Shown here: piece by piece, positions 36,580-50,458 of the stretch
Layout: every line of letters starts with the position of its first letter
Numbering within the stretch: position 1 is the first letter of the stretch
Assembly: GCA_037447655.1 (NCBI GenBank)
Contig: JBBHKE010002684.1
Coordinates: forward strand, 1 to 62,000
Length of the DNA stretch: 62,000 bases
Direction of reading: 5' to 3'
Source of the DNA: Zygnema cylindricum
Lineage: Eukaryota; Streptophyta; Zygnematophyceae; Zygnematales; Zygnemataceae
Position numbers and translations under genes: made by a program
The notes under the pieces: model-generated
What the model was told of the DNA's origin: nothing
Databases searched by the model: none
What the model saw: the letters and a program-made list of their open reading frames with translations, nothing else

Positions 36580-39500
36580 TACTGCATTACTGAAAAGGAC
36601 ACCGAAACGAAGGGCTCGTCGTCACAACGGCGTTTTACATTGACCGCCGAGCATAAGACAAACGACAATTTTTTTGTTTTATTCGGTAGTCCTTCGGGAT
36701 CTCGTTGCTGAGAGCGCAAGTTTAGGAAGATTGACGGACAGCATCAATGACACGTGGTTAGTGGTTATTGATCAAAATGGTCCTGCGCAAGAATTTAGTG
36801 CGCAACAAAATCGGAAAGGACTCTACTGCAGTTCACCAAGGCAAATCATGAAATGAAATGTAGAGTTGATTTATTGAAGTGTTTACTAGTCAATCTAGGT
36901 ATAGTGTGGTCTATCATCTATATACCGCGGCAACTATTAATAATTAGTTAATTACATCCTTGGGTGATCCTACAATTTGAATTCTGGGGACCACACTTAT
37001 TTCCACCATTATAATCAGTGTGGACGATACTAAAATTATGTTAAAGTTTTCTGAGGATTTCATTAGGGTACAAAAATAGTAAGGACAGATATGTTGTACG
37101 GTGGTCTATATAGTGTGGGTGGTAACATGAAAAATGATGGAACGGAAATTATAGGGGCCTATTTCCATTTGAACCGAGAGCAACCGGTTTTGATGTCGTA
37201 AGTAATAACAACAATGTAAATTGGTCTAATACTTTGTTTAAGATCTTGAGAGTACGTTAACATTTGCAAGAAACGGAGGATTCTCCCTTTCAATGGAGTA
37301 ACACACTAAAAACATGATAAACGGTTAAGGTAGTATGAATTATTAATTAGTGTGGATTGCGGGATAGATAATGTGGGTGAACTTTTGTCTCAGTCTGTAG
37401 GAGTACTAATGTTGGCCACCCTAAAATGTCATTTGTGATATATTTCAATCTACACTAATTACATATCTACCACAAAAAATCCTTCCTCCACTCCTCTCTA
37501 ACGCCTTTATTTAACAATCTAAATATCCTTACTCATCCTCCTCCGTCCCTCCTCCTCTCCCTGATGTCACGGGCTGTTACATGACCCTACTAGTAGTGTG
37601 GATTGTTAGATTTCCATAGAATCTTAGGTTTGACATTTCCCACACGAATTTGAGCCGGACGATTCTCAAACTTGGGAAAATTGACTAAAGTTATTAGTTC
37701 ACTAACCACTGCATTACGAGACCTCATGTCGTCTCTAAGAGGTCAATTGCTCAGTAATTTCAATAATTAGTAATCATTATGTTCGAGTATCCTGTGAGTG
37801 TCGATGGTCCATCATATAACTATATAGGACGCCCATCTTACTTTATTTAACATGGATATCAAAACCACCTAAATGTTGAGGCCTAAATCTTGCTACAGTA
37901 AGCAACCCCCCTCAAGCGCTAGTCAATGGTACACCCACAACCGCGATGGCATTGATACCAGGTTAGAATTAAGCAAAATCTAAAGTTTGGCTTGTCTCAC
38001 ACATAGGAAAATTGTGTTGATATAAGCTAACTAAAACGATCGATATCTAGATGTGGGATGCACGCACACTAAAATAGATAATAATAACGAGTGATTGGCC
38101 ACGATATTTGGGTTATCGACGCAGTGGTACGCATATTCACAACTAGAGTGAAAGGTTTTATGTAGAATCTTCGCCGGCTCATCATTTCTGTTATCGTGAT
38201 CGTTAACTCTATCCCTCAATTTTACGAATCTTAACAAATTTAACCGATGGGGCTTGAACTTGAGACCTTAGACTCTCTTGATAAGCAACCCTATAACCTA
38301 TACTTAATGTATTTCTAAACTATAATACTAAAAAATATTAAAGCTGTAATAACTACATTAAATAATCATGATATAAGCAATAATAATTGTACTAAATGAT
38401 CATCATATGTGAATGTCGGCTCTTGTGGGTCCTTATATATTTCGAATGTATTGTAAGTGTTGATGGACCATATCTCAGTAAAGGACAGCTCATCTTGCTT
38501 TATTCAATTGGATATCACAATGTGCAAAATGATGACAAATATGGTCAATGGCTAACATTGTAGCTTCACACACTAAAACCATAATAATAGTAACTCGAGC
38601 AAAGCTTCGGCCAAGCATATGAGTGGATAATGAAAATAAAAGAAAAAATGTCAAAATGAAACACAAACTCATAAACCAAAACCACGGACACTACAAAAAT
38701 CAAATTACAAGAAATATAGATAATCTACACCGTTGCAAATCCCCCATGACTGTGGGGGGGGGGCTCAGAAACTTAAGAACACAATGCCGATTCGTAAATG
38801 TATAAACAATTGAAGAAGGATAAAATGACTATATGAGTTGTAAAAGAAAAGACAAACGCTCGTGAAAACATTATGCGCGTATAAAATGCAGAGAGCTCTC
38901 CAATTGGTAACCACATAGCTCGTGAAAGACAATGACCAAACAACCACACAAGTCGACTGCTATATGATTGCAATAGTCCATACATCTCTATTGTCACGAT
39001 CACGCTCCTCACCATCATTCTCAATGTTTTTAGACGCCCGACCCAATCTTGGTTAGGAGGCAAGTTGTGTTAAAACAATATCTTCAAAAATATTATTCCA
39101 GAGGCGAGGTTTGCCGAAACAAAATTGCGCAAAATATTATCAATGTTATAAATATATTATACACAAAATACATTTCGAGGATCACTTTCACGCTCCTCAC
39201 CATCACTTTAATATTTTTAGACGCCTAACCTAATCTCGCTCAAAGGGCGGGTTTGTTAAAACATTATTTTCGAAAATATTGAAGTAGAAAGAGACTTCCG
39301 TGAAACAAAATTGCCAAAAATATGATAAAGAATAATGCCTCGAGGCGAATAAACAAACTGTAAAACATACTGTTGAGTTTGATACAATATTGTCGAAAGT
39401 GTGACGAACAATGTCGTATTCTTAATTTATGTCATTCTTAACGGAGTAATGAAGAACATAGATGTTTACTCACGAGTCAGAGCTTTTCATGATGGATTCA

Positions 39501-41540
39501 TTTCATCGGTCACAAATTCCACCAGTCCCTACCTCAATTTATTTGTTAATGCCTTACGTATGCTAAGGGCTCAATAGTATAGGTTGAGAATATAACACCA
39601 AAAATACCTTTGTTCCTTGAGGGATAAGATTCTATTAAGAAATCACTAATAAAATGGGAAACATGGCGAGAGATGCTGACAAAAAAAAACATTGAAATGA
39701 ACAAAAGACTCAAAGGCAACAAAAAGATAATTATCTCATTTCTTCCTTTAACTTTTATTTAGGACATCCAATGTTGGTATGGAGGGGATCATTCCCCTCA
39801 CTAGCAATATTGGTTCGTTCATTCCTTCATATTCATGTTAAGCATTAGTTTTAATGTGTACCCCTGTTAGTGTTAACATTTTTTTTGTCTGGTTTTAGAT
39901 TGCCAACCGCCTATCAAAAGGCGAGAATCATAATTACAAACAACCTTGAAATTCACGCATAATCGCAAGGCAAAATGCAATGCTTATAAAATGCGCTAAC
40001 CGACATTGACTAAAAAAAAACAAAACATAAAAACATGTCACGAATCAGAAATTCAAGCAACATCACCCATTTTTGTATCCATGTGAGCAATACGTCTTAC
40101 TCTTATAATAAAAACTACCCCCTTACTGACCTACTCCAAAATCAGGTTATCTATGTACTACCCAAACTCCTCTTCCACTAACCCCCCCTCCTCAATGGTG
40201 GCTTCGTTGAAATGAGTAACCGTCCTGAACTCGTTCAAATTTCACTAAAAAATGTGAGGTGATATCACTTTTTTCAAACTTTCCAAGTATAATGAGAAGT
40301 ATACGTCTTTTACGAAAAGCTCAAATTCCGTAAAAAATAACGCATAATCGTAAAAAATTGAAAAAATGCACAAATGGAACAACTAGGGATTGAGAATAGT
40401 TGCTTTCTATCGCAGCCGTGTTAATAACCCAACAAGTATGCACCGAAAAAAGTAGTTTTCAATGGCAAAAAAAAACATCAACGTTGATAGTGATACATGG
40501 TGTAAAGTTAGTAGTGTATCGGCAAATTTCCTATGGCGATAAATATGATAGCCGATATATCGGTCACCGGTTCGACGAGGTGGGCCGATATATTAATAGG
40601 CGAGTCCTACCAGTGAGTTGTTTACTCGGTCTTCTTCTGCCTATCTAACTAATCATAGTTCAAAAGTAGGTGAAAGTAGGCACATACAATATGCTTATTG
40701 TACGCAAAACATACAACATGACCTTAAGACCCATATTTTATTGGTCGAAAAATGAAAAAAAATAGTAACAGGGTTGAGTTGCACATCGATCGATAGAGAA
40801 TTAAACGTCATGTCTAAATTTTGAAAAACATTCGGACAAAAAAAAAAATTTCTGTGAGTTTTGAGGTATTTTTTATTTAAACTGTCAGATTTGGACGATC
40901 GGACGGTCGCTGATCAAAGTAGCGATCTAAGAAGATCACATGAAAAGCCCATAACACAACTTACGATAAAGGCGCCTACAAAAGGCCTACAATAGAAACG
41001 CCTACTTTTTAACTATGTAACTAATCAACTAACCAACAGAACACTATATTGTACCCGGGTGTACGAGCGGACGAAAAATCCCCGAATTACCTCCTAATTG
41101 AATATTCAGTTGTGTGCACACTTTTTTAACTAGTTACACACCGACAATCATACATATTCACCGACGCGCGACACCGCACCATAAAAAGCGCGCTGAGTCA
41201 TTGTGGTCCCGCACCGTTAATGTGGCCGTACGATAGAAAGGATCCAGCAGCGTTAGCAAAGTCTTTGACACGTGGTTATTCCACCACTCTATCTCATCTG
41301 CGGACTCGTGTATCGTGACACACGTCACGCTTTCTGCAATATTGTACACGAATCATCTCAGGTACGTCTCAGGTGTTTTCTCAGGTCTATTCGCACGACA
41401 AGTTTTAAAGGTACAACCAGAAAGTACCCTTCGTACGGATTGTGCTTTTATTTTTGGTGCACTCTCACACTAATTACCTCCAAGTCTCGAGCAGTCTACC
41501 TCTAATTTCGTTGTTGATGACGTACCTCTAGCCCTGGTTG
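36580..41540. other. Long intergenic region with scattered repeats
   Basis: No supportable gene. It contains a tandem pair of about 190 bases (38995-39140 and 39178-39330, sharing 'cacgctcctcaccatca' and 'tttttagacgcc..acc'), fragments of fold-back family B (39864-39935; 40440-40510), and a tRNA-like 'caagttcaagcccc' on the minus strand near 38251 that could be a SINE relic. Confidence 0.5.
40858..41017. repeat. Dispersed repeat, copy 2 (shared with 18945-19200)
   Basis: Colinear with 18945-19200 from 'tttttatttaaactgtcag' to 'acgcctactttttaactatg', without the internal duplication seen there. No terminal repeats or target duplication identified. Confidence 0.6.
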
Positions 41541-41551
41541 TCCCTAACTTA

Positions 41552-42259
41552 GGGCGTGTCCCCATGTGTTCAAGTAAGGGTTTTTTCCCGTCGTTTACAC
41601 AGAAAATGGGACTTCCTACTTGAAAATATTACGCCGTACGAAAAATGGGCAAAAACTCAAATACATTTTGCGTCATCTTGGAACTTGAAAGGTACGGCGA
41701 TTTGGCAGTATTATCATCGCGACCCACTTCCAGCTCATCTTCACACTTGCACTGAAATCAAATCGCGACCTGCTTTTAATCAAAATACTACCCTATTGAC
41801 GAATAGAAAACCTGGGTTGCACGCGTCAAAAGTTTTCTGTTGTTTTTTTGCAGTTGGGAGAATGCACGAAAAAAAAAATGTTTGTCCGTTTGCTTATGTT
41901 GTCCACTTGTGGGCGTCTACAAATGTCATTTTGTAGACGTAGGCGATTACTTATGTTGTTCACGTGTGGGGGTCAACAAATGACAGTTGGCGTCGACAGT
42001 TGTCCCAGTATGTCAGGAGCTCTTTGCGGCGTACAAATGTCCGCAGTTTGTTCCGAGATCGTCGGCGTCTACAAATGTCAGCAGTTTGTCGGCGTCTACA
42101 GGTGTCTCAAGTATTGGCGACGTGTACAACTGCCACATATTCAAAATAATGAACGCGCAAGTAACGATTGACATAGGCACACTTTGAAAAGTACACCGTA
42201 AAATCTGCGCTAAATTCCAAAATAACGTTTCAAAATATCGGTTTCATGGGGACACGCCC
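41552..42259. mobile_element. PIF/Harbinger-like non-autonomous element, 708 bp
   Basis: Perfect 15-base terminal inverted repeats GGGCGTGTCCCCATG, flanked on both sides by the trinucleotide TTA (41549-41551 and 42260-42262). A 3-base TWA duplication is the signature of PIF/Harbinger elements. No transposase is encoded. The interior carries several imperfect repeats of 'ggcgtctacaaatgtc' between 41900 and 42110. Confidence 0.85.
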
Positions 42260-44360
42260 TTAGAGGAAGGTACACCTTGAATCGTTATTAACGTATAGAA
42301 ATTATTAGTGTAAAGAAAAAATTAGCGTCATTATTTATAATTTAGTGCCAAGAGACGTGGCAGGTTATGGTCCACGTCCTTAAACAGTGTAATTTATTAT
42401 ATTTAAGGCATCAATGTCAAAATTTTGGGGTGCCGATATAGCGTACATAAGGTTAATAATGATTCACGGTGTACTCTACCATTTCATGAGGATCTTCTAG
42501 TGCACTTCTACCACATGATGCTTGCAACCAGGTCCTAGCTTTTCCACCTCTTGTCGTCGACAACAACTTTCAACTACAAGCATACCTATTAGTATAGCTA
42601 CTAGCAGGCGTTCGCCATATGAAATCTTCTTAGAGGCGTTATACTTTGCTCACTTACTTGCTTGTTTACAATCATGTTTGGGTTGAGGGTTGGTGTATAG
42701 CTAAAAGGGGTACCAATTTTTTCGTACTCCGTTTCACGCCTCAACAATTCACGTTCACTTCACATATAAGTTTGGGCTTGCCCTCAACCACTGCTTTTAA
42801 TGAGCCTGCCTTGTATTTACGACCAACTTATGAAGTCCCAAAGGATTCACTTAAATAACTTCTCAAATGGAGATGAGCCTGTTGTTGCTTGTGATTTAGT
42901 GTGAGACCCAATTAGAATTGTTTTTCCAAAGTGGGGCACATTATCTAACGAGAAGCTTCTCATGTCCTCCCTCTCCAACCCCGGTCTAGAGGTCTTCGAC
43001 GCCCTCGGGTTGACTTGGTTTTCCTCCATGATATTGGGAGGACCCTTGGTGATGTGGTCCTCATAAATTTGCCTATGACGTAAGCTTCTTCTCGTGCCTC
43101 ATCGCCTAATGTTGTGGAAATTCGAGGCGGAGCGTCTTCTAATAAATGAGCTTTTAGACAAGTGCTTGGCTTCTTTTGCGACTATGGACAAAAATCTTTT
43201 GACTTTAGAGATTCAAGAGTCCTCCGCCTATCTATCCTTTCGACTGCTTTTTACCCTCAACGTGCATCGATTGCCTCTCCACAAGCTCAAGCCGTGGTCC
43301 TCCTTCGACAAAACACAGTGGTACACCGTGTATCGCTATTAGTGTTAATAATTTTCTCGCTACTTAAAACATCTTTTCTCCGTACACACTCGACCGATTT
43401 TCACATGGAGACCGCCAATTGGAAGGTGAGATTCTTCACTTTCAATCGCAATCGCCAGATCTATAATCCGACAAACGAGTACGGAGAAAAGATGTTTTAA
43501 GCGGCAACAAAAACATTAACACTAATAGCGATACAAGTTGTAGTACACAGGTTGGGCCTACACGACCATTGTGTTTGTCGACCTCAACTTGTCAAATTTG
43601 GGGGTTGTATTCTGGTGTATTTTTTTTTGTCTCTTTGTGGGTGGTCGTTCTTAATAATTAGTTTGATACTTGTTTTAGTTAGTGTTGAAAGGTACTCATT
43701 TCAGTTCGTGTCGTCTTCTTGCTTGATTTATCTTTAGGCATAGCCCATTTTCACTCGACTTTTGCAGCCATTAAATGTTTTTTTTTTTTTGTTTTTGCCC
43801 CCTTTCCAACTAGATGGTTTTCCATTGCAAGTTTTGAAATAAAGTTTTATTCTATTACCAAAAAAAACTGTGCAAAAAAAGCTATCTCCATGGAAGATCA
43901 CCAAAACCTTTCTACAAAATGCAAATTTCTTAAAATATGTTCCATTATTTATTACAAAAAATAAAATAAAACAGACCTTTTGTTTTATCTGTTTCTTTTT
44001 TTTTGTTTTATTTATTACAATGTCGTACGAAATTTTCAACATTGTGAAAATATCTGCAAAAGTGTGGAGACTGTGAGAGAATTCAGTGCGAAATTTATGT
44101 ATAATATTTAGTGCGATTTTTCAGTGCGGAGCTTACAAACCGTTTGGAACTATCCGATTAAGTATGAAATTATATTATATCGATAACCAAACTTTCGCAC
44201 CGCACATACCTCACTGGATTCCACTGAATCATCCATTCAATCCGAAAGTCTCCTTCACATTCCTCCTCCCTCCACCCTCCTCCTCCCTCTCCCCCTCCCT
44301 TCCCCCTCCCTCCCCTCCTCTCCCCCTCTCCCTCCCTTCCTTCCTCCCCCTTTTTCCTCC
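42260..44360. other. Intergenic, no recognised gene
   Basis: Ordinary-composition DNA with short frames lacking motifs; fold-back MITE B at 43323-43542. Positions 44264-44360 are almost pure C/T just before the G-box cluster. Confidence 0.5.
43323..43542. mobile_element. Fold-back MITE (family B) copy
   Basis: Left arm 'accgtgtatcgctattagtg' with 'aaaacatcttttctccgtac'; right arm 'gtacggagaaaagatgtttt' with 'acattaacactaatagcgat'. The arms are inverted copies separated by about 90 bases. Target duplication not clear. Confidence 0.7.
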
Positions 44361-44369
44361 GATTCTTGC

Positions 44370-44725
44370 CACGTGTCAAAAGTCTCTCCCTTGCCACGTG
44401 TCTTGCCACTCTCTCTCTCCCAATTCTTGCCACGTGTCCCACCTCTGCGTTCCTGCCACGTGGCATCTTCATGCGAAGCGCCGTCCTCCGAGCAGGCCAT
44501 GGGCTGCTCAGACGCTCGCACGTGCGAACCGACCCCCTCGCCACGTGTCAACCTCCCCTACTTCCCCGCACGTGCGAACCACACGTGGCAAAAATTTTCC
44601 CCCTCTCCGGCTCCCCCTCGGAGCTCGGCGAGGTGACGTCACGCGGGCTTGTGTTGCTGACGTCACGCGACGTGGTGCTGCCACGTGGCGGAGCGGAGTT
44701 GGCGGTGCCACGTGGACCGCACGTG
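44370..44725. promoter_or_regulatory. Cluster of 11 CACGTG (G-box) motifs
   Basis: CACGTG occurs at 44370, 44395, 44431, 44457, 44519, 44542, 44569, 44582, 44682, 44709 and 44720, mostly as GCCACGTG or CGCACGTGCGAA. Two TGACGTCA palindromes lie at 44634 and 44658. Four G-boxes are upstream of the COQ10 start and seven lie within its first exon. G-boxes and TGACGTCA are bound by plant bZIP and bHLH factors; a regulatory role here is inference. Confidence 0.6.
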
Positions 44726-47700
44726 CGAAATTTTTTCGGGGTGGGGGAGGGGGAGGAGGAGAGCGGAGTGGCGCGACGTCACGAGGAGAGGAGGGTTTTG
44801 GGGTGAGGAGGAGATTTTTTAGGGTTTTATTATTTTTATAAATATTATTTTTTATAATTATTATTTTTATAAATTATTATTAGTATTTTTTTTTTTTGGG
44901 ATTTTTTTTTTTTTTTTTAGGGGAAGGATGGGAGGTGGAAGGAGATAAGATGGGAAAGGAGAGGAGGGGGGGAGGAGGTGGGATGGGGGTCAGTGGTGAG
45001 TTTTTTTTTATTTTTGGAGGGATTTTTTTGTTTTGTTTTTTCTTTCTTTCATTTTTTTTTTTAGAGGGTATTTTTTCTCTGGAGGGAACAGAAAAGAAAT
45101 AAATGGACTAAAATGGAATAAAATTTAAAGGTTTTTTTCCATCTTTTTTTTTTTTTTTTCCCTTTCTGAACTGATTTTCAATTTTAATTAAGGTTGTTGT
45201 TGAAACAAAAGAATAGGTTAAATAATAATTTAAAAATAAACCCTCTGTGTTAAAAATAAAATAAATAGTAAATAATAAATAGTAGATGATAAATGATAAA
45301 CAATAAACAATAACTAATAATAATAGCTAATAAATATGAAATATGAAATAAAATAAATAATAATAATAATAAATAATAATATATATTCTGAAAAAAACCA
45401 TAGTTTTTTTTATTTTTTCAAAAGAACTATTACGAGAATCCTGACAAAAAGGGATGAAAATAAGTTTGTTTTGTTTCAATAATCCTTTTTTTTTTGAGAG
45501 TCAAAGAAAACGCACAAAATCCCAGAAAAATCAAAAAAAAAAACCTAAAAAACCCTCCCAAAAAAAGGACAAATTAAAAAAAAAAAAAAAAACTCTCCCC
45601 TAAAAAAATCCAGACAAGTCTCAAAACATCTAAAAAACAAATTCAAAAACACCCTCACACACTCCTCCCCACCCCTCCCTCCCCTCCCCTCCTCCCTCTC
45701 CTCCCTCTTCCCTCTTCCCCCCACCCTCCCCAAAGATGTTCAAAATTCCCCAAAAAAAACCCACCTTTATTTTTGTCAAAAAAACTAGACCCAATATCTT
45801 TTCCAATTTCTTTTCCTTTTTTTTCAATTTTTTTTTTTTCAATTTTCAGATATCGTTGTTGAAAAAACAGCCAACCAATTTCCCCTATAATCCCAAAACC
45901 TAAAACCAAAAACCAAAAAAACCCAAAAAAACCCCAAAAAACAAAAAAAAAATCCAAAAAAAAAAAACCCACCTCCATTATTTTCCGAAAAACAATACCC
46001 AACTTTTCTTTTTTCCATTTTTTCCATATTTTTCTTTTTTTTTCCCCTTTTTTTCTTTTTTTCTCTCCTTTTTTTTTTAAATATTCTCCGGAACAGCTTT
46101 ATGATTGTCAATTAACCCCTTCCTCCCCCCTCCCCAAAAAAACCCCAAAAATCCTTAAAAAAACTAAAAAAAAAAATCAATAAACAAAATCCACCTCTAT
46201 TTTTATCTTAAAAACAATACCCAACTTTTTCTTTCCAATTTTTTTCATTTTTTTTTTAAATATTCAAGGGAACAACTTTCCGACGTAGGGCCGGGTTTTG
46301 GTTTTTACGAAGATTGTCAATCAATTTCCCCCCCAAAAAAACAAAAAAGAAAAATCCTAAAAAAAAACCCACCTCTATTTTTGTCCAAAAAACATTACCC
46401 ATTTTTTCTTTTTTCTTTTTTCATTTTTCATTTTTTTTCCTTTTTTTTTTTAAATTTTCCGGAACAGCTTTTCGACGTGGTGGCGGGAGTGGATCTTTAT
46501 GAAGATTGTCAATTAATCCCGTCAAAAAACCCTAAAAACATCCGAAAAAATAAAAAAAAAATAACAAAAAAAATCTAAAAAAAACACCCACCTCCTTTTC
46601 TGTCCAAAAAGCAATACCCATTTTTTAATTTTTAATTTTTCACTTTTTTTTTCAGATATTCTCCGGAACAGCTTTTCGACGTGGTGGCGGGAGTGGATCT
46701 TTATGAAGATTTCGTCCCGTGGTGCCGTCGTTCGTCTGTTCTGTGTCGACGTGACGGACAGATGGATGCAGAATTGGAGATCGGATTTCGTCTTTTCTGC
46801 GAAAAATATATTTCTCACGTCAGGATGGAGCGACCGCGATATGTGAAAGTGGGTCTCTCCTCTTCCTTTTTTTACTTTTTTTAATTTTTTAGTTTCGTGT
46901 TTTTTTATTTTCATATTTCTTGTCCTCTCTCGTTTCTCTCGCTTGTAGAAGGGAAGGGCATGGTGGGCGAAAGAGAGAGATATTGGAGAAAGATATCCAA
47001 GATGAGAGAGAGAGAGCAACCATGGCAAAGAAGAATAAGGAAGCAAAAGATAAGACAAAAGGAGACAAGAAGAATACAAAAGAAGAAGCACAGGGGAAAA
47101 AGGTCTTCTCATTATAATCGGTGAATTTGAATGTACAGAAATGAACAAGCTAAGTACTAAACCTAACTCTAGATTTAGAGTGGACTAGGTACGCGCCGTC
47201 CACAAAAGAATCGAAGCCGCAAAGTACAAAAGGTATAACTAGTGACGGCCAATGACAAAGTCGGTGGACGGCAGAGTAAAGGACAAAAATAATATTTAGT
47301 ACAAGGAATCTAGGATGAGAGAATCATTAATCCACAAGAAATATTGTGAAGGTACATTTTGACGTACGCGTGAATAAGTGCGACGGACGTAATTAACGAT
47401 AATAATGTTTCACTAAGTTAAAAGACAAAATGAGTGCAATGATTACAAAGTGTGTTCGGATAGTCAAAAGGTATCTGTACACGAACAAATGAACCGACAT
47501 AAAGGGACGTGAAGCGACACTACCATATTCAAAATAGCGTACGCACAATTATACATTTGAAAAGTACAGTTCACTATTTACATAACTGAAATTGTACTTC
47601 AACATCGCTTTCACTCTTTCTTTGTCTCATTCTTTCTCTCTCTTTCTCTCCTTTTCTCTTTCTCTCTCTCTCGTTTTCTCTCTTTCTCTCCTTTTCTCTT

Positions 47701-48279
47701 TCTCTCTCCCTCTCCCCCTTGCTATTCCTCACCCCACTCCTCTTTCTATCACATGTCAAGATGGAGTGACCTTATCATGTGAAAATTGGTTTTTTTTTGT
47801 TTAATTTTGTATTTTTTCATTTCCATATTTTCTTTTTACCTTCTCCCCCTCTCCCTCATTCTCTGTCCTTCTCTCTCCCTCTTTTTCCTCTCGGTCCCTC
47901 TTTTCTTCCCTCTCCTTCTCTCTTCCATTTTCCTCTCTCCTCTCTCCCTCTCTTTCCTTATTCCCCCTCTTTCTCCCTCCCCCTCTCTCTCCTCTCTTTC
48001 TTTTCTATCTTTGTCTCGCTCCCTCCCCGCTCTCCCCCCTTTTTTTTGCGGAGGGTAATGTTTATTTGCTTTTTATTTTATTATTTATACCCATATTTTG
48101 TTATTTATTTCTGGTTCAAATATCTTTTTATTCATATACATACAGATATATATATATATATATATGTGTATATATATGTGTATATATATGTGTATATATA
48201 TGTGTATATATATATATATATGTGTGTATATATATATGTGTGTATATATATATACATATATATATACACATATATACAC

Positions 48280-48372
<93 letters not shown>

Positions 48373-50323
48373 CACAGACATAGACATATGCATATTATAA
48401 GATATTATCATGTTTAAATATATGTATGTATATATACTAATTTCCATAAATATATGGATGCCTCTTTTTTTCTACGTACCGCAAATCGCAAAGATCGATT
48501 AAACAAAACAATGAGCCCCGAAAAAAGTTTTAATGCATATTGCGCCCCTTCTTCCGTTTCAAATTCGACAAATCCGTAACCTTTCGACTTTTTTGTTTCT
48601 TTATCTCTTGGGATATAAACATCAGTTAGGCGTCCAGCTTCGATCATAATATCGTAAAGAATTCTTTCCGTGACTCGATCGTCCAAATTTCCTGTAATTT
48701 TTTTTTTTTTTTGTTCGAGGTTTTTGGGTAATGGAGTTTTTTGGTTTTTGAATTTTGGGGGCATTGGGTTTTGAGGTTTTAGGGTTTTGGATTTTTGGTT
48801 TTTGTTTTTTTTTTAAGTTTTAATTTTTGAATTTTGGGTTTTAGCTCCTTTTTTCTTTTGAGATTTAGGTTTTAAATTATGAGATTTTGGTTTTTGGTGT
48901 TTATTTTAAAAACCCTTGAAGTAAAAATAGGAGAACGAAAGTATTAAAGAAAATGGTTCACAAAAAGAAATAAAAAATTATAATTTTTTGCTTTCTTTTT
49001 TGTTTTTGGTTCTTTTTTTATTTTTACTTATATAAATAACCTTAAGAAAAAAAAGATTGACACAATTATATTTTTCCCTAAAAGTGGAAATTTTTTAAGT
49101 AAAATTGATGCTTTTTACTTTCTTATTGAAAAAAGAAGTAGCATAACCCAGAAAAGTGAAAACTAAATTATGACTTTTTTTTATTATTATTAATATTTAT
49201 TTAAAACAACTATTAACTTGCTAATTCTTCAACACAAAACAAAAGCAAAAAATAAATAAATGATAAAAATAAGACCAAAAGAAGACAACAAGGAATAAAA
49301 AAAGAGAAAAAGCTTCAAACTTCTCAGGGAAAAAGAAAAAAAGGGAGAAAAGAGGTAAGAACAAAGCAGATGACTTTATTTTTAGGGTTTGCTATTTTTT
49401 TCTTCAAAATGAATCTCTTTCATTTAATTTAGAGGGGGAAAAAAAAAAAAAAACGTACCACAGTAGACTGTTGTTCCAGAATTTGAAGACATCTCCACAT
49501 ATAAAAAATAAAAAAAGAGAGTTCCAAAAAAAAAAAACAAAAAGGAAAAAAAGAGGTAAGCGGAAAAACGAACCCTAAAAACAAACCCTAACCCTAAAGA
49601 AAACAGAAAGACTTAAAATTTTTGAACGAATGTCGTGACATCGTACTTTTGTTGGGAAACGAAATATGGTATCGTACGATATATATATATACATATATAC
49701 ATAATTATATATATATGAGTACGGTACAGAAAATATCGTATGATATTTCGTACTTTATGAAGCATTTAAAATTTGAAAGAATGTCGTGACATCGTACTTT
49801 TTCTGGACAACAAAATATGGTATCGTACGAAATGTATACATATTTATAATATACATCAATATAGGTATATAACTATATATACATATATAGATGAATATAA
49901 GTACGGTACTGTACTGTACATAACATATCGTACGCTATTTGGTACTTTATGGAGCTTTTTTATATTTTAAATTTTCAATATCGGGACGCAGGACGGGCTG
50001 CATTTCTGGCCCCGGGGTCTCGCACGTGCGAAAGTATGTGAAAGTTAATGAAATACCGTACAGAAGTATGATCATAAAAGTACGAACCCTAAAATGAAAC
50101 GCATATGCTTTTCGCGTTTATGAAAAAAAAAGAGTTGTGCATTTATCATGAATAGAACTGTTTGTAGGAACTAAATTTTGTACCTTACAGGGAAATCTTC
50201 CGTACCTGATTTTTTTATTCCAGAAAAAGACAAAAAAGTGAACTAAACTGAAAGTCAATCGAACACAAAAGCGAGAAAAAAGAAAAAAAAGAAAATAGAG
50301 GGAAAAGAGTGGAGAAAGACCAG

Positions 50324-50366
<43 letters not shown>

Positions 50367-50425
50367 GAAAAAAAAAAAAGAAAAAAAAAAAAAAAAAAAA
50401 TAGAGGGAAAAAAGAGGGGAAAAAC

Positions 50426-50458
<33 letters not shown>

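Noticed and set aside
38215-38300. Possible SINE with tRNA-like T-arm
   Set aside because: Only one tRNA-like arm is visible and no second copy or tail was found.
44366-44470. Longer N-terminus for COQ10
   Set aside because: Open frame extends upstream but has no ATG before 44471, and that ATG starts a good mitochondrial presequence.
45545-46111. Gly/Glu/Lys-rich minus-strand frames
   Set aside because: Antisense of T/C-rich intron 1 of COQ10; no protein features.
46522-47148. 208-codon minus-strand frame
   Set aside because: It runs antisense across COQ10 exon 2, whose plus-strand reading is clearly the real one.
47779-48417. 212-codon frame with many Ile-Tyr repeats (also 51184-51696)
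   Set aside because: C/T tract followed by TA microsatellite; the Ile-Tyr runs are just (TA)n translated.
48687-48764. N-terminal extension of the RRM protein starting MPPKFKNQ
   Set aside because: It is intron sequence read through a splice acceptor. The exon at 49459-49492 joins in phase and completes the RNP2 motif, so that start is preferred.
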